Source of the DNA: Pukyongia sp963768085
Lineage (GTDB): Bacteria; Bacteroidota; Bacteroidia; Flavobacteriales; Flavobacteriaceae
Length of the DNA stretch: 64,000 nt
NCBI GenBank assembly: GCA_963768085.1
Contig: CAVYGO010000003.1
Coordinates: forward strand, 372,001 to 436,000
Direction of reading: 5' to 3'
The position numbers and the translations under genes were made by a program. This document shows positions 14,416-21,553 of the stretch, piece by piece; positions within the stretch are counted from its first letter, which is position 1; every line of letters begins with the position of its first letter. The notes beneath the pieces are model-generated. The model was not told the DNA's origin. It ran no database searches and saw only the letters and a list, made by a program, of their open reading frames with translations.

Positions 14416-14512
14416 CGTCACGCTAAAGCGTGACTCTTAGAATATTAGAATTCTCACCCGGTCACTGAGCATGCGGTGCTCTGAGCTTGTCGAAGTGTCG
14501 AAGGGTGGTGGG
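14416..14512. repeat. REP-like palindromic region downstream of ahcY
   Basis: Between ahcY and rpmA lies a perfect 7-bp stem, GTCACGC, loop TAAA, GCGTGAC (14417-14434). A second structured stretch (about 14455-14510) follows, with outer arms CACCC and GGGTG and the core CTGAGCTTGTCGAAG, then GTGTCGAAG. Cores of this kind are common in dispersed REP elements of Flavobacteriaceae and other bacteria. Only one copy is in the window, so the repeat nature is inferred from recognition. Confidence 0.5.
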
Positions 14513-14535
14513 GGTTTATACTTTATAATAACAAA

Positions 14536-14559
14536 AAACCCAACCTTCCGGTTGGGTTT
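14536..14559. terminator. bidirectional terminator between ahcY and rpmA
   Basis: AAACCCAACC pairs with GGTTGGGTTT around TTCC. An A run lies on one side and T-rich sequence on the other, so it can end both convergent transcripts. Confidence 0.85.
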
Positions 14560-14581
14560 CAATTTCTATATAGAATAAGTT

Positions 14582-14845
14582 CTAGGCTTCAGCGCCAGGA
14601 ATAATACTAACGTAAGACTTGTTGTTCTTTTTCTTTGTGAACTTTACAGTCCCATCTACTTGAGCGTGTAAGGTAAAGTCTTTTCCGGCGTATACATTCT
14701 CAGCAGGATGATGCTCCATGCCACGTTGGCGAAGAATGATGTTGCCGGCTATAGCTGCCTGGCCACCAAAGATCTTTACACCTAATCGTTTCGATGCGGA
14801 TTCCCGTCCGTTCTTTGAACTACCTACTCCTTTTTTATGTGCCAT
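14582..14845 (-). CDS. rpmA: 50S ribosomal protein L27
   Basis: L27 lies near the peptidyl transferase centre, where its N-terminal tail reaches toward the P-site tRNA. The 87-residue protein begins MAHKKGVGSSKNGRESASKR, the usual N-terminus without a cleavable extension of the Firmicutes type. The core continues with LGVKIFGGQAAIAGNIILRQRG and HHPAENVYAGKDFTLHA (read in parts). It follows rplU by 34 nt, the conserved rplU-rpmA operon, and shares its promoter. A shared terminator ends the unit against ahcY. Confidence 0.98.
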   Translation of the reverse strand: MAHKKGVGSSKNGRESASKRLGVKIFGGQAAIAGNIILRQRGMEHHPAENVYAGKDFTLHAQVDGTVKFTKKKNNKSYVSIIPGAEA

Positions 14846-14879
14846 AATTGAAAGGGTTTATATTGTTATACCTGAAGGA

Positions 14880-15710
14880 TTATTTTTTACCTCCGTCTAA
14901 TTTGTCTTGTAATGCTTTAAGTTCATCCCATTTACCTGCAGCAGCAAGTTTCGCTTGCTCTGGCCATGTATCAGGAACGTGATTCCCACGAACTCCAGCG
15001 ATGATCTCGGAGATCTTCGCAGGTTTCGCTTTAGCCAGATCTGCAAAGGTAGCCATACCTGCAGCCGTTAAGGTCTCAGAGATTTTTGGTCCGATACCTT
15101 CGATCTTTTTAAGATCATCTTTCTTTGCTGCAGTCTTTTTAGGGGCAGCTTTTGCAGGTGCTTTCGCTTTTGCAGGTGCTTTCGCTTTTGCAGGTGCCTT
15201 TGCTTTTGGAGCGGCCGCCTTTTTTGGAGCTGCTTTTGCTTTTGGTGCCGCTTTAGGAGCAGCAGCTTTTGCTTTTGGTGCCGCCTTAGCAGCTGGCTTT
15301 TCAGCTTTTGCCTTTGGTGCCGGCTTGGCAGCTGGCTTTTCAGCTTTTGCTTTTGGTGCTGCTTTCTTTGGTTCGGCCTTCTTAGCAGGCTTTGCTCCGG
15401 AAGCTACAATACTTTCAATAATGATTTCAGAAAGCGACTGACGGTGACCATTTTTTACCTGGTACCCTTTTCTCCGTTTCTTTTTGAAAACGATTATTTT
15501 ATCACCTTTAAGGTGCTGAACGACTTTTGCTCCTACCTGAGCGCCGTTTATAGCCGGGGCGCCAACAGTTACTTTGTCACCGTCGCCAATAAGAAGTACA
15601 TTGTCAAAAGACACTTTTTTACCTTCTTCTGTGGCTAAACGATTAACAAAGACCTTTTGGTCTTTCGCAACTTTAAATTGCTGCCCTGCTATCTCTACAA
15701 TTGCATACAT
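14880..15710 (-). CDS. rplU: 50S ribosomal protein L21 with Ala/Lys/Pro linker and C-terminal helix-hairpin-helix domain
   Basis: Residues 1-103 are ordinary L21 (MYAIVEIAGQQFKVAKDQ at the start, RRKGYQVKNGHRQ near 80-92). They are followed by about 95 residues of low-complexity Ala/Lys/Pro sequence built from repeats such as APKAKAEKPAAK and PAKAKA, then a compact C-terminal domain (198-276) with DDLKKIEGIGPKISETL, a helix-hairpin-helix motif of the kind that binds nucleic acid. Total length is 276 residues, against about 103 for usual L21. Similar fusions are known in Flavobacteriia. The extension is in frame with no sign of error. It would project from the 50S surface; a role in binding rRNA or DNA is inferred. 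Confidence 0.96.
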   Translation of the reverse strand: MYAIVEIAGQQFKVAKDQKVFVNRLATEEGKKVSFDNVLLIGDGDKVTVGAPAINGAQVGAKVVQHLKGDKIIVFKKKRRKGYQVKNGHRQSLSEIIIESIVASGAKPAKKAEPKKAAPKAKAEKPAAKPAPKAKAEKPAAKAAPKAKAAAPKAAPKAKAAPKKAAAPKAKAPAKAKAPAKAKAPAKAAPKKTAAKKDDLKKIEGIGPKISETLTAAGMATFADLAKAKPAKISEIIAGVRGNHVPDTWPEQAKLAAAGKWDELKALQDKLDGGKK

Positions 15711-15744
15711 AGCGTATCGATTAAATTAATTTGTTTTTGTTCTG

Positions 15745-15773
15745 CCTCTATTGCGGAAATATTGCCTTAGAGG
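15745..15773 (-). promoter_or_regulatory. hairpin at the 5' end of the rplU-rpmA mRNA
   Basis: CCTCTA and TAGAGG pair across a 17-nt loop, just after the promoter box at 15778-15785, so the stem starts within a few nt of the predicted transcript start. It could protect the mRNA or be an L21-type autogenous leader; the second idea is not tested by anything visible here. Confidence 0.45.
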
Positions 15774-15777
15774 GGTG

Positions 15778-15807
15778 CAAATATAAATCTAATTAATTAA
15801 TCTACAA
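15778..15807 (-). promoter_or_regulatory. promoter of rplU-rpmA (TTG-N19-TATATTTG)
   Basis: Both parts of the Bacteroidota consensus are present on the minus strand: TTG at 15807-15805, then 19 nt, then TATATTTG at 15785-15778. The leader to the rplU ATG is about 60 nt. Confidence 0.75.
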
Positions 15808-15838
15808 ATTGTTTACAGAAAATAAACCCTTGATTTCA

Positions 15839-16276
15839 TTACCGTTTCGGGTTCCAGGATTCTTTCAGTAACTGCATAAAAGAAAGAGTAAGCACAAAGG
15901 TGGTGGAAAAGCCCATAATTACAAGTGAAATGATCAGGATGAGGGACCCTTTATTGAAGTTGAGATTCCATGAATCCAGAATAGCTTTAGCAAATTCAGT
16001 ATCAACTATAAAAATGTAAAGAGCCATAAAAGTAGAAAATATGATCGTAGCCAGCCCGCCGGTAAATAACCCTAGCTGAAATCCGTCCTGGTATTTAAAT
16101 GCTTCTGCTACTGCCTTGTATTTCTTTAGAGCAAAGAAGATTCCCGCTCCTATAATTACGCCATTAGCCGCACTTAAAACAGGATACTGATGCAGACCCA
16201 TCAACTTGGTTAACAGGAAATAAGCCACGAGCGCTATAGCAGTTCCGGTTCCGTAGATAGAATAGATTTTTCCCAT
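15839..16276 (-). CDS. DUF4199 family membrane protein
   Basis: A 145-residue integral membrane protein with four hydrophobic segments (about 8-24, 32-50, 70-92 and 112-136). The spacing, the charged KYKAVAEAFKYQDGFQLGLFTG loop (in parts) and the overall length fit DUF4199, a Bacteroidota family of unknown role. It ends in a short charged tail (KESWNPKR). It is on the same strand as the EamA gene 68 nt upstream and may be read with it. No catalytic residues stand out. Confidence 0.75.
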   Translation of the reverse strand: MGKIYSIYGTGTAIALVAYFLLTKLMGLHQYPVLSAANGVIIGAGIFFALKKYKAVAEAFKYQDGFQLGLFTGGLATIIFSTFMALYIFIVDTEFAKAILDSWNLNFNKGSLILIISLVIMGFSTTFVLTLSFMQLLKESWNPKR

Positions 16277-16344
16277 GACTTCAATACTTTATTGCTACTA
16301 AATTTCGGGAAAAAATATCAAAATTCCTGATAATTAGCGGTTTA

Positions 16345-17256
16345 TTAATTCGCCTTTATGCGTTTATTCGCTAAATAAACCCCAAAAAGAATTACTCCGG
16401 AAGCTATAAGCTGTAGAAAACCAAAGGACTCTCCATCCGCCAATCCCCAAACTACTGCAACTATCGGCATGGTATAAGTAACGGATGATGCAAATACCGG
16501 ACTTGCTATCTGCACCAACCTGTTAAAAACAACTTTAGCCAGGGCTGTGCCAAACAAGGCGAGGATTAGAATATAGCCTGAAGCGATCTGCATCTCCGGT
16601 GAAGACATAATGTTTTCGAAGAATCCGGAATAATATAGAATGACCAGGGAAGGAAGAAATACAAATATGAAATTACCGGTTGTAACCGCCAAAGCACTGA
16701 TGTCATTGAGATATTTCTTTATAATATTCACATTGAATGCATAGCCGATCGTGGCTAAAATGATTAATCCGCTGTACCAGAAATTGCTGTCCCCTGCTAG
16801 TGAATTTTCGGTCTTGCCTCCATCGGCAATCATCATGCCTCCGTAAATTAACATCAGGGTTCCTGCCAAACCAATGAAAACTCCCCAGATCTGCCTCTTG
16901 GTTACTCCGATGGCAAAGAGCAGGGCGCCAATAATTACTGTATTTAAGGGAACAATTGAATTGAGTATCGAGGTGATACCGCTATCGATATGATTCTGCG
17001 CCATTGCAAATAAAAAGGGCGGAAAGAAAGAGCTAACAAAACCGGAAATAGCTACCCAAATCCAGTGTTTTTTTCGAATCTCACGTATACTTTTAAAACC
17101 TACGGAAAATAGAATGATGGATGTTAGTACTATACGTAAAGACCCAAGCTGATAGTCGGTTAGACCCACAAGTCCCTTTTTTATAAGGATGAACGAACTC
17201 CCCCATATAAGAGATAATACAATGAGATATATCCATTTTAACCTGTCGTTACTCAT
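16345..17256 (-). CDS. EamA/DMT superfamily transporter
   Basis: A 303-residue inner-membrane protein with about ten hydrophobic helices in two repeated EamA halves (about 1-140 and 155-300). The first half opens with the typical WIYLIVLSLIWGSSFILIKKG and the second ends with SGVILFGVYLANK. DMT-type exporters carry amino acids, nucleosides or other metabolites; the substrate cannot be inferred. Length and fold are standard. It lies between gldD and DUF4199 on the same strand with 86 and 68 nt gaps. It may be expressed separately from the gld cluster. Confidence 0.9.
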   Translation of the reverse strand: MSNDRLKWIYLIVLSLIWGSSFILIKKGLVGLTDYQLGSLRIVLTSIILFSVGFKSIREIRKKHWIWVAISGFVSSFFPPFLFAMAQNHIDSGITSILNSIVPLNTVIIGALLFAIGVTKRQIWGVFIGLAGTLMLIYGGMMIADGGKTENSLAGDSNFWYSGLIILATIGYAFNVNIIKKYLNDISALAVTTGNFIFVFLPSLVILYYSGFFENIMSSPEMQIASGYILILALFGTALAKVVFNRLVQIASPVFASSVTYTMPIVAVVWGLADGESFGFLQLIASGVILFGVYLANKRIKAN

Positions 17257-17342
17257 AATGAATTCAGAAGTAACAAAAGTCGTTAAATAAGATGAATACT
17301 ACTCCTTACTCCGATAGATTTTCGAAATGGATAAATAGCGAA

Positions 17343-17897
17343 TTAATTCTTCCAGTAAACCGTTTCCATAATCCTTCTGATATCCTCTCGCAGGTAAACC
17401 ACCGCCGGATAGAGGGAATCGAATTTGGGCTTGCTTTCAAAATAAAGAGAGCCGGTTATGAAGTGTTTCAGGCTATCTGTAATGTAAAATTGTGATTGGG
17501 TTGCGGCATCACCATTTATCATATAGAACATTCCATAGACCTTATTCACAGAATCTACCCTGGGTTGTTCCAGTATGCTTTGCGCTTTTATGGTGTGGTC
17601 GTAAGTGAGTTTCTGCGAATCGCGAAGTAAGGAATCCAGGTTGTTATTACGGATTTGCCGATACGTTAAATAAATGGTCGCCTTCATATTCGGATACTCC
17701 AGGTTCATCCAGCAATTCTTTTTCGGCTGGAGCCTGGCTTGCAGGTTCTTTTCAAAACCAAAAGGACAGTCCAGATCGATACGTTTATAGTCGGGAGCAG
17801 GATATTCCAGTCGCATCATGGCTGCAGGTTTTACAATAACATCATCCTTGCATGATATCACACCAAGAACTACAATCAGTAAGAGTAAAATTCGCAT
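17343..17897 (-). CDS. gldD: gliding motility lipoprotein GldD
   Basis: A 184-residue lipoprotein required for gliding and type IX secretion in Flavobacterium johnsoniae. The signal MRILLLLIVVLGVISC ends in a lipobox with Cys16. The mature part carries the GldD features: a YPAPDYKRIDLDCPFGFEKN segment and NCWMNLEYPNMKATIYLTY (residues 61-79 region), then GSLYFESKPKFDSLYPAVVY near the C-terminus. Its start follows the gldE stop by 1 nt, as in the classical gldE-gldD order. The molecular job of GldD is not established, though the cluster position makes the name secure. Confidence 0.96.
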   Translation of the reverse strand: MRILLLLIVVLGVISCKDDVIVKPAAMMRLEYPAPDYKRIDLDCPFGFEKNLQARLQPKKNCWMNLEYPNMKATIYLTYRQIRNNNLDSLLRDSQKLTYDHTIKAQSILEQPRVDSVNKVYGMFYMINGDAATQSQFYITDSLKHFITGSLYFESKPKFDSLYPAVVYLREDIRRIMETVYWKN

Positions 17898-17898
17898 G

Positions 17899-19230
17899 CT
17901 AGGGGTTTATAGACAATTTAATTTGTTTGATACGCCTGTTGTCGAAAGCTTCAATGATAAACGCATAATGGTGGAAATTTATTACTTCGTCCTTCTTTGG
18001 GAATCCTTTGGAAATTTCAAGTAAGAAACCGGCCAGGGTTTCGGCCTCTCCCTTAGCATCTTCGAATACTGTGGCATCCTCCAGCTGAATTACCTTATAG
18101 AAATCTTTTAGCGGAGTCTTCCCTTCGAACACGAAGGTATTATCATCCAGTTTAGAGAAGACAAGGTCCTCGTCGTCAAATTCATCACTAATTTCACCCA
18201 CGATCTCTTCTATAATATCTTCGAGAGAGATCAGCCCACTGGTACCGCCATATTCATCAACTACAATAGCCAGGTGCATTTTCATGTCCTTAAACTCATT
18301 GAGCAGGTCATCCAGTTTTTTATTTTCAGGAACAAAATACGCCTCTCGTTTTAGTTTGGTCCATGACAGGGACTTCTTGTCTATATGGGGCATAAGATCC
18401 TTCACGTACAAAATACCTGTGATATTATCGATGCTGTCCTTAAAGACCGGGATACGTGAATAGCCATTTTCTATGATCTCGGGCATAATTTCCTCGTATC
18501 CCATATCCTCGCTAAGAGCAAAGATCTCCATCCTGGGTTTCATTACCTGCTTGGTATCTGTGTTGCCAAAAGTAACGATCCCCTGCAGTATCTTCTGTTC
18601 TTCCTGGGTTGTATCCTGTTCATCAGTAAGCTCCAACGCCTGGGAAAGATGGTCTACACTAAAACCCGATTTCCGCTTTCCGAATCGATTCTCGATATAC
18701 ACGGTAACGGAACGCATGGGCAAACTTAATGGTGAAAATAATTTGTCCAGTACATTTAGAGGATACGCCATAAATGATGAAAAAATCAGTTTGTTTCTGC
18801 TGGCATATACCTTCGGAAGAATCTCACCGAATAAAAGAATTAAAAAAGTAGCGAGGCCGATCTTCATTAAAAATACAGCACTCACATGAAAGAAATACAG
18901 GTTGATCGAGTAATCCCAGCCTTCAAACCATACCGAGCTTAGTGATTCAAAAAGCAGCACTATAGCAATATTAATGGTGTTATTTGCAATTAGGATAGTC
19001 GCCAGTAATTTTTTCGGTCGTAATAATAGTCGCTGAACGATCGCGAGTCGTTTCGAAGGTGATTTATCGTCCGTGGTTTCGAAATCGGTTGGAGATAATG
19101 AAAAGAACGCCACCTCAGCTCCAGAAATAAGGGCAGAGCAAATGAGCAACACCACCAATAGAACGATGCCTACAATATGTGTGATATCAACTAAGGCTAT
19201 AATCAACAAACTAGGAGGCTCTATATCCAA
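17899..19230 (-). CDS. gldE: gliding motility-associated membrane protein GldE (DUF21/CBS)
   Basis: A 443-residue membrane protein of the CNNM/CorC type. It has a DUF21 membrane domain (about 15-200) with LICSALISGAEVAFFSLSP, a CBS pair (about 215-335) with KQVMKPRMEIFAL and VVDEYGGTSGLISLEDIIEE (20 residues), and a C-terminal CorC_HlyC domain. GldE supports gliding in F. johnsoniae when overexpressed and may work with GldD. The start codon is TTG; it is chosen because the product then begins MDIEPPSLL, like relatives, and no ATG precedes the first membrane helix. gldD follows after 1 nt, and ssb lies 21 nt upstream. Confidence 0.95.
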   Translation of the reverse strand: MDIEPPSLLIIALVDITHIVGIVLLVVLLICSALISGAEVAFFSLSPTDFETTDDKSPSKRLAIVQRLLLRPKKLLATILIANNTINIAIVLLFESLSSVWFEGWDYSINLYFFHVSAVFLMKIGLATFLILLFGEILPKVYASRNKLIFSSFMAYPLNVLDKLFSPLSLPMRSVTVYIENRFGKRKSGFSVDHLSQALELTDEQDTTQEEQKILQGIVTFGNTDTKQVMKPRMEIFALSEDMGYEEIMPEIIENGYSRIPVFKDSIDNITGILYVKDLMPHIDKKSLSWTKLKREAYFVPENKKLDDLLNEFKDMKMHLAIVVDEYGGTSGLISLEDIIEEIVGEISDEFDDEDLVFSKLDDNTFVFEGKTPLKDFYKVIQLEDATVFEDAKGEAETLAGFLLEISKGFPKKDEVINFHHYAFIIEAFDNRRIKQIKLSINP

Positions 19231-19251
19231 GACGCGGGTATTGGTTCAACA

Positions 19252-19707
19252 TTAAAAAGGAAGATCGTCATCCTCTTCACCAATGGGTTCCTCAACCTGT
19301 GGCTGTGGATTGGTCGACTGCTGATCCGCCGGAGCAGCTGCAGCTTGTTGTGGCATAGCACCACCTTCAGATTTCGGGGTTAAAAACGTGAATTCTGTAC
19401 ATTGAATTTCTGTACTGTATCGGTCGCGACCCTGGTCATCCTGCCATTTTCGTGTTTTCAGTCTTCCTTCAATATAAATCTTATCACCTTTCTTTAAATA
19501 TTTCTCACAGATCTCGGCTGCTTTATTTCGCATTACAATATTATGCCATTCGGTATTGGTAACCCGTTCGCCGGTGGTCTTATTCGTATAGGATTCGTTT
19601 GTTGCAAGCGGGAAACGTCCAATGCTTCCTCCCCCTTCGAAATAATGCATTTTTATTTCGTCACCCGTATGCCCGATAAGCATTACTTTATTCAATGTTC
19701 CGCTCAT
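19252..19707 (-). CDS. ssb: single-stranded DNA-binding protein
   Basis: A 151-residue SSB. The N-terminal OB fold (1-110) has LNKVMLIGHTGDEIKMHYFE, TEWHNIVMRNKAAEICEKYL and GDKIYIEGRLKTRKWQDDQG, the standard SSB landmarks. A short Gln/Ala/Pro linker follows, and the acidic tip is EEDDDLPF, the site that binds repair and replication proteins. It sits between mutY and gldE, the order known from gliding Flavobacteriia. A near-consensus promoter box (TATCTTTA) lies about 35 nt upstream of the ATG. The DUF3127 protein at 1878-2252 shares the same C-terminal tip. Confidence 0.97.
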   Translation of the reverse strand: MSGTLNKVMLIGHTGDEIKMHYFEGGGSIGRFPLATNESYTNKTTGERVTNTEWHNIVMRNKAAEICEKYLKKGDKIYIEGRLKTRKWQDDQGRDRYSTEIQCTEFTFLTPKSEGGAMPQQAAAAPADQQSTNPQPQVEEPIGEEDDDLPF

Positions 19708-19757
19708 ATCAATCGTTTTATTAGTACCGTTTTAAGTCAGTTAAAGATAGGTATTTT

Positions 19758-20828
19758 TCAGTTTTGAAATGGTGAAAATTCTGAAATAAAGTTTTCAATT
19801 AGAACAGGTACCGGATATTTATTTATTTCTGAAATCGGCACCGCCTTAGGAATTTGTTCTGTCGTTTTTACCACCCAGAATTTTGTATGTAAATGCTGGT
19901 GAGATAATTTATGGACGATAGGCGTATCATTGAACAGTAATAGGTCGTTCACCTTGTTCTTTACTGAAAATTCCCGGAATCCGGTATGATGTTCCATCTC
20001 TTCAGATGTTAGCTCCGAGTCGGTCTCAATTAATGGAAATTCGTACAGGCTTTGCCATATTCCTTTCTGCCTACGTTGCCGAAGTACAGTAGCCTGTTGT
20101 TCTTCCGAAAGCACAACCATATAATTAAAGTGACGATGTTTTATTTTCTGACTCCTGATCTTCACAGGTAATCCGGTCACATTGGATGTTCGTTTCGCTT
20201 CACAGCGATTGGAAAAGATGCAATCTTCACAAATGGGGTTTTGTGGAACACAATACCGCGCACCAAATTCCATGATAGCCTGGTTAAAGGTCCCGGGGCG
20301 ATTTGTATCGATTAATTTCTGGACTAATTCTTTGAATTCCCTGATACCCGAACTACTGTTAATTGGAGTCTTTACACCAAATACCCTGGATAATACCCTG
20401 TAAACGTTGCCATCCACTACGCCTGTAGGTTCATTGAAACAAATGGAAGCGATAGCACTAGCCGTGTAATCACCTATTCCCTTTAATTCAAGTAATCCGC
20501 TATAGGTTTTCGGAAATTCGCCGTTTCGATTAAAGGCAATTTCTTTGGCAGTAAAATGCAGGTTTCTTGCACGGGAATAATAGCCCAGTCCCTGCCATAA
20601 TTTTAGGACAGCTTCTTCGGAAGCATTGGCAAGATCAAAAACAGTTGGGAAGGTTTCAACAAACTTCACATAATACGGCAGACCTTGTGCCACACGAGTT
20701 TGTTGCAGTATGATTTCTGATAGCCAGATGTAATACGGATGCGATTCATTTCGCCATGGCAGATCACGCTTATATTGTAAATACCAGACTATGAGAGTAT
20801 TGGAAAAATCGGGGTGATTTTCGAGCAT
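19758..20828 (-). CDS. mutY: A/G-specific adenine glycosylase
   Basis: MutY removes adenine mispaired with 8-oxoguanine. The 356-residue protein has the catalytic helix WLSEIILQQTRVAQGLPYY with the conserved Glu, the helix-hairpin-helix ELKGIGDYTASAIASI, the catalytic Asp in GVVDGNVYRVLSR, and the [4Fe-4S] cluster ligands CVPQNPICEDCIFSNRC. A C-terminal NUDIX-like domain (about 225-350) with the QRRQKGIWQSLYEFP segment recognises 8-oxoG. The start MLENHPDF lies a few residues before the conserved WYLQYKRDLPWR. The promoter box TATTTTTG ends 4 nt before the ATG, so the mRNA may be leaderless. ssb, gldE and gldD follow. Confidence 0.97.
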   Translation of the reverse strand: MLENHPDFSNTLIVWYLQYKRDLPWRNESHPYYIWLSEIILQQTRVAQGLPYYVKFVETFPTVFDLANASEEAVLKLWQGLGYYSRARNLHFTAKEIAFNRNGEFPKTYSGLLELKGIGDYTASAIASICFNEPTGVVDGNVYRVLSRVFGVKTPINSSSGIREFKELVQKLIDTNRPGTFNQAIMEFGARYCVPQNPICEDCIFSNRCEAKRTSNVTGLPVKIRSQKIKHRHFNYMVVLSEEQQATVLRQRRQKGIWQSLYEFPLIETDSELTSEEMEHHTGFREFSVKNKVNDLLLFNDTPIVHKLSHQHLHTKFWVVKTTEQIPKAVPISEINKYPVPVLIENFISEFSPFQN

Positions 20829-20832
20829 TTCA

Positions 20833-20840
20833 CAAAAATA
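20833..20840 (-). promoter_or_regulatory. TAnnTTTG promoter box of mutY
   Basis: TATTTTTG on the minus strand, then TGAA, then ATG. The spacing implies a leaderless transcript. No clear TTG at -33. Confidence 0.55.
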
Positions 20841-20874
20841 GCGGTTATCTATTTATTTTTTAACCGATTACCAT

Positions 20875-20906
20875 TTGATTTATTGATTATAAAATTGTTA
20901 TATTTG
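20875..20906 (+). promoter_or_regulatory. promoter of the HU gene (TTG-N21-TATATTTG)
   Basis: TTG at 20875-20877 and TATATTTG at 20899-20906 are 21 nt apart, both parts of the Bacteroidota consensus. The leader to the ATG is about 45 nt and A-rich just before the start. Confidence 0.75.
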
Positions 20907-20956
20907 CGACCTTGAAAATTAAGAACCCAAACTTAGAATAATTTAAAAAAAAAAGA

Positions 20957-21247
20957 ATGACGAAAGCAGATATCGTAGCAAAAATTTCAGAGAAATTAGG
21001 GATGGAAAAAGGTGATGTTCAGGCTACTGTAGAAACATTTATGGAAGAAGTTAAAAATTCACTGGAAGGTGGAGACAATGTTTACCTAAGAGGTTTTGGA
21101 AGCTTCATAATTAAGAAAAGAGCTGAGAAAACAGGTAGAAACATTTCAAAAAATACAACTATTAAAATCCCAGCGCACAACATTCCAGCCTTCAAACCTG
21201 CGAAAATTTTTGTCGAAGGCGTTAAATCGAATGTTGAAGTAAAATAG
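20957..21247 (+). CDS. HU family DNA-binding protein
   Basis: A 96-residue HU/IHF-type nucleoid protein that bends and packs DNA. It starts MTKADIVAKISEKLG, has the dimer core with NVYLRGFGSFIIKKRAEKTG, and the arm segment with NTTIKIPAHNIPAFKPAK, where Pro after the IP pair would intercalate. Length and motif order are standard. The promoter is a full consensus, consistent with strong expression. A 29-residue basic protein follows after 47 nt and a terminator comes after that, so the two may be one transcription unit. HU and not IHF is chosen from general sequence feel. Confidence 0.95.
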   Translation: MTKADIVAKISEKLGMEKGDVQATVETFMEEVKNSLEGGDNVYLRGFGSFIIKKRAEKTGRNISKNTTIKIPAHNIPAFKPAKIFVEGVKSNVEVK

Positions 21248-21294
21248 TAATAACCAGTCTTTTCCCGATAGGGATAAGCACTAAAAGATCTAAT

Positions 21295-21384
21295 ATGCCG
21301 AGCGGTAAAAAAAGAAAAAGACATAAGGTTGCTACGCATAAGCGTAAGAAGCGCAGACGCGCTAACCGCCACAAGAAAAAGTAG
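21295..21384 (+). CDS. 29-residue Lys/Arg-rich protein, conserved in Flavobacteriia
   Basis: ATG at 21295 opens a 29-codon frame ending TAG at 21384. The product starts MPSGKKRKRHKVATHKRKKR and ends NRHKKK; about two thirds of its residues are Lys, Arg or His. I recall nearly the same peptide at this place, between HU and RNase G genes, in other Flavobacteriia, often without annotation. The composition resembles very small ribosomal proteins such as bTHX, so an rRNA-binding role is possible, but nothing here proves it. The stop codon lies in the stem of the terminator. An A-rich region before the ATG gives no clear Shine-Dalgarno site. Confidence 0.8.
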   Translation: MPSGKKRKRHKVATHKRKKRRRANRHKKK

Positions 21385-21400
21385 TTTCGCACTACTTTTT
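21376..21400 (+). terminator. terminator after the small basic protein gene
   Basis: AAAAAGTAGT (21376-21385) pairs with ACTACTTTTT (21391-21400) around TTTCG, and T follows. The TAG stop codon is inside the 5' arm. It separates HU and the small protein from rng. Confidence 0.8.
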
Positions 21401-21507
21401 TCGATTAGAATAATACTGAAAACGTTCTTTGAAAATGAAATTGTACCGATCCTATTCTATTTCGGTCAGTTTCGACGGGTTAAAAACCTGTGATAAATTA
21501 TTGTTTA

Positions 21508-21538
21508 ATCCATTTGTCACGCCGATTGCGTGATGGAT
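21508..21538 (+). promoter_or_regulatory. stem-loop in the rng 5' leader
   Basis: TCACGC and GCGTGA pair around CGATT; below a 4-nt bulge, ATCCA and TGGAT extend the stem to 11 bp. It ends 15 nt before the GTG start of RNase G. E. coli RNase E controls its own mRNA through a leader stem, so autoregulation is a reasonable idea, though unproved. Confidence 0.5.
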
Positions 21539-21553
21539 ATAAATTAATTACAA

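Noticed and set aside
14405..14581. A small RNA or tRNA in the ahcY-rpmA spacer
   Set aside because: The hairpins fit REP and terminator structures; no cloverleaf or promoter is visible.
15129..15360. Short tandem DNA repeats that might look like a CRISPR array
   Set aside because: The units are codon repeats of the L21 linker, without spacers, and stay in frame.
15001..15441. A long Phe/Ala/Gly-rich open frame on the plus strand
   Set aside because: It is the antisense of the Ala/Lys/Pro linker of L21; its composition follows from the repeat codons on the other strand.
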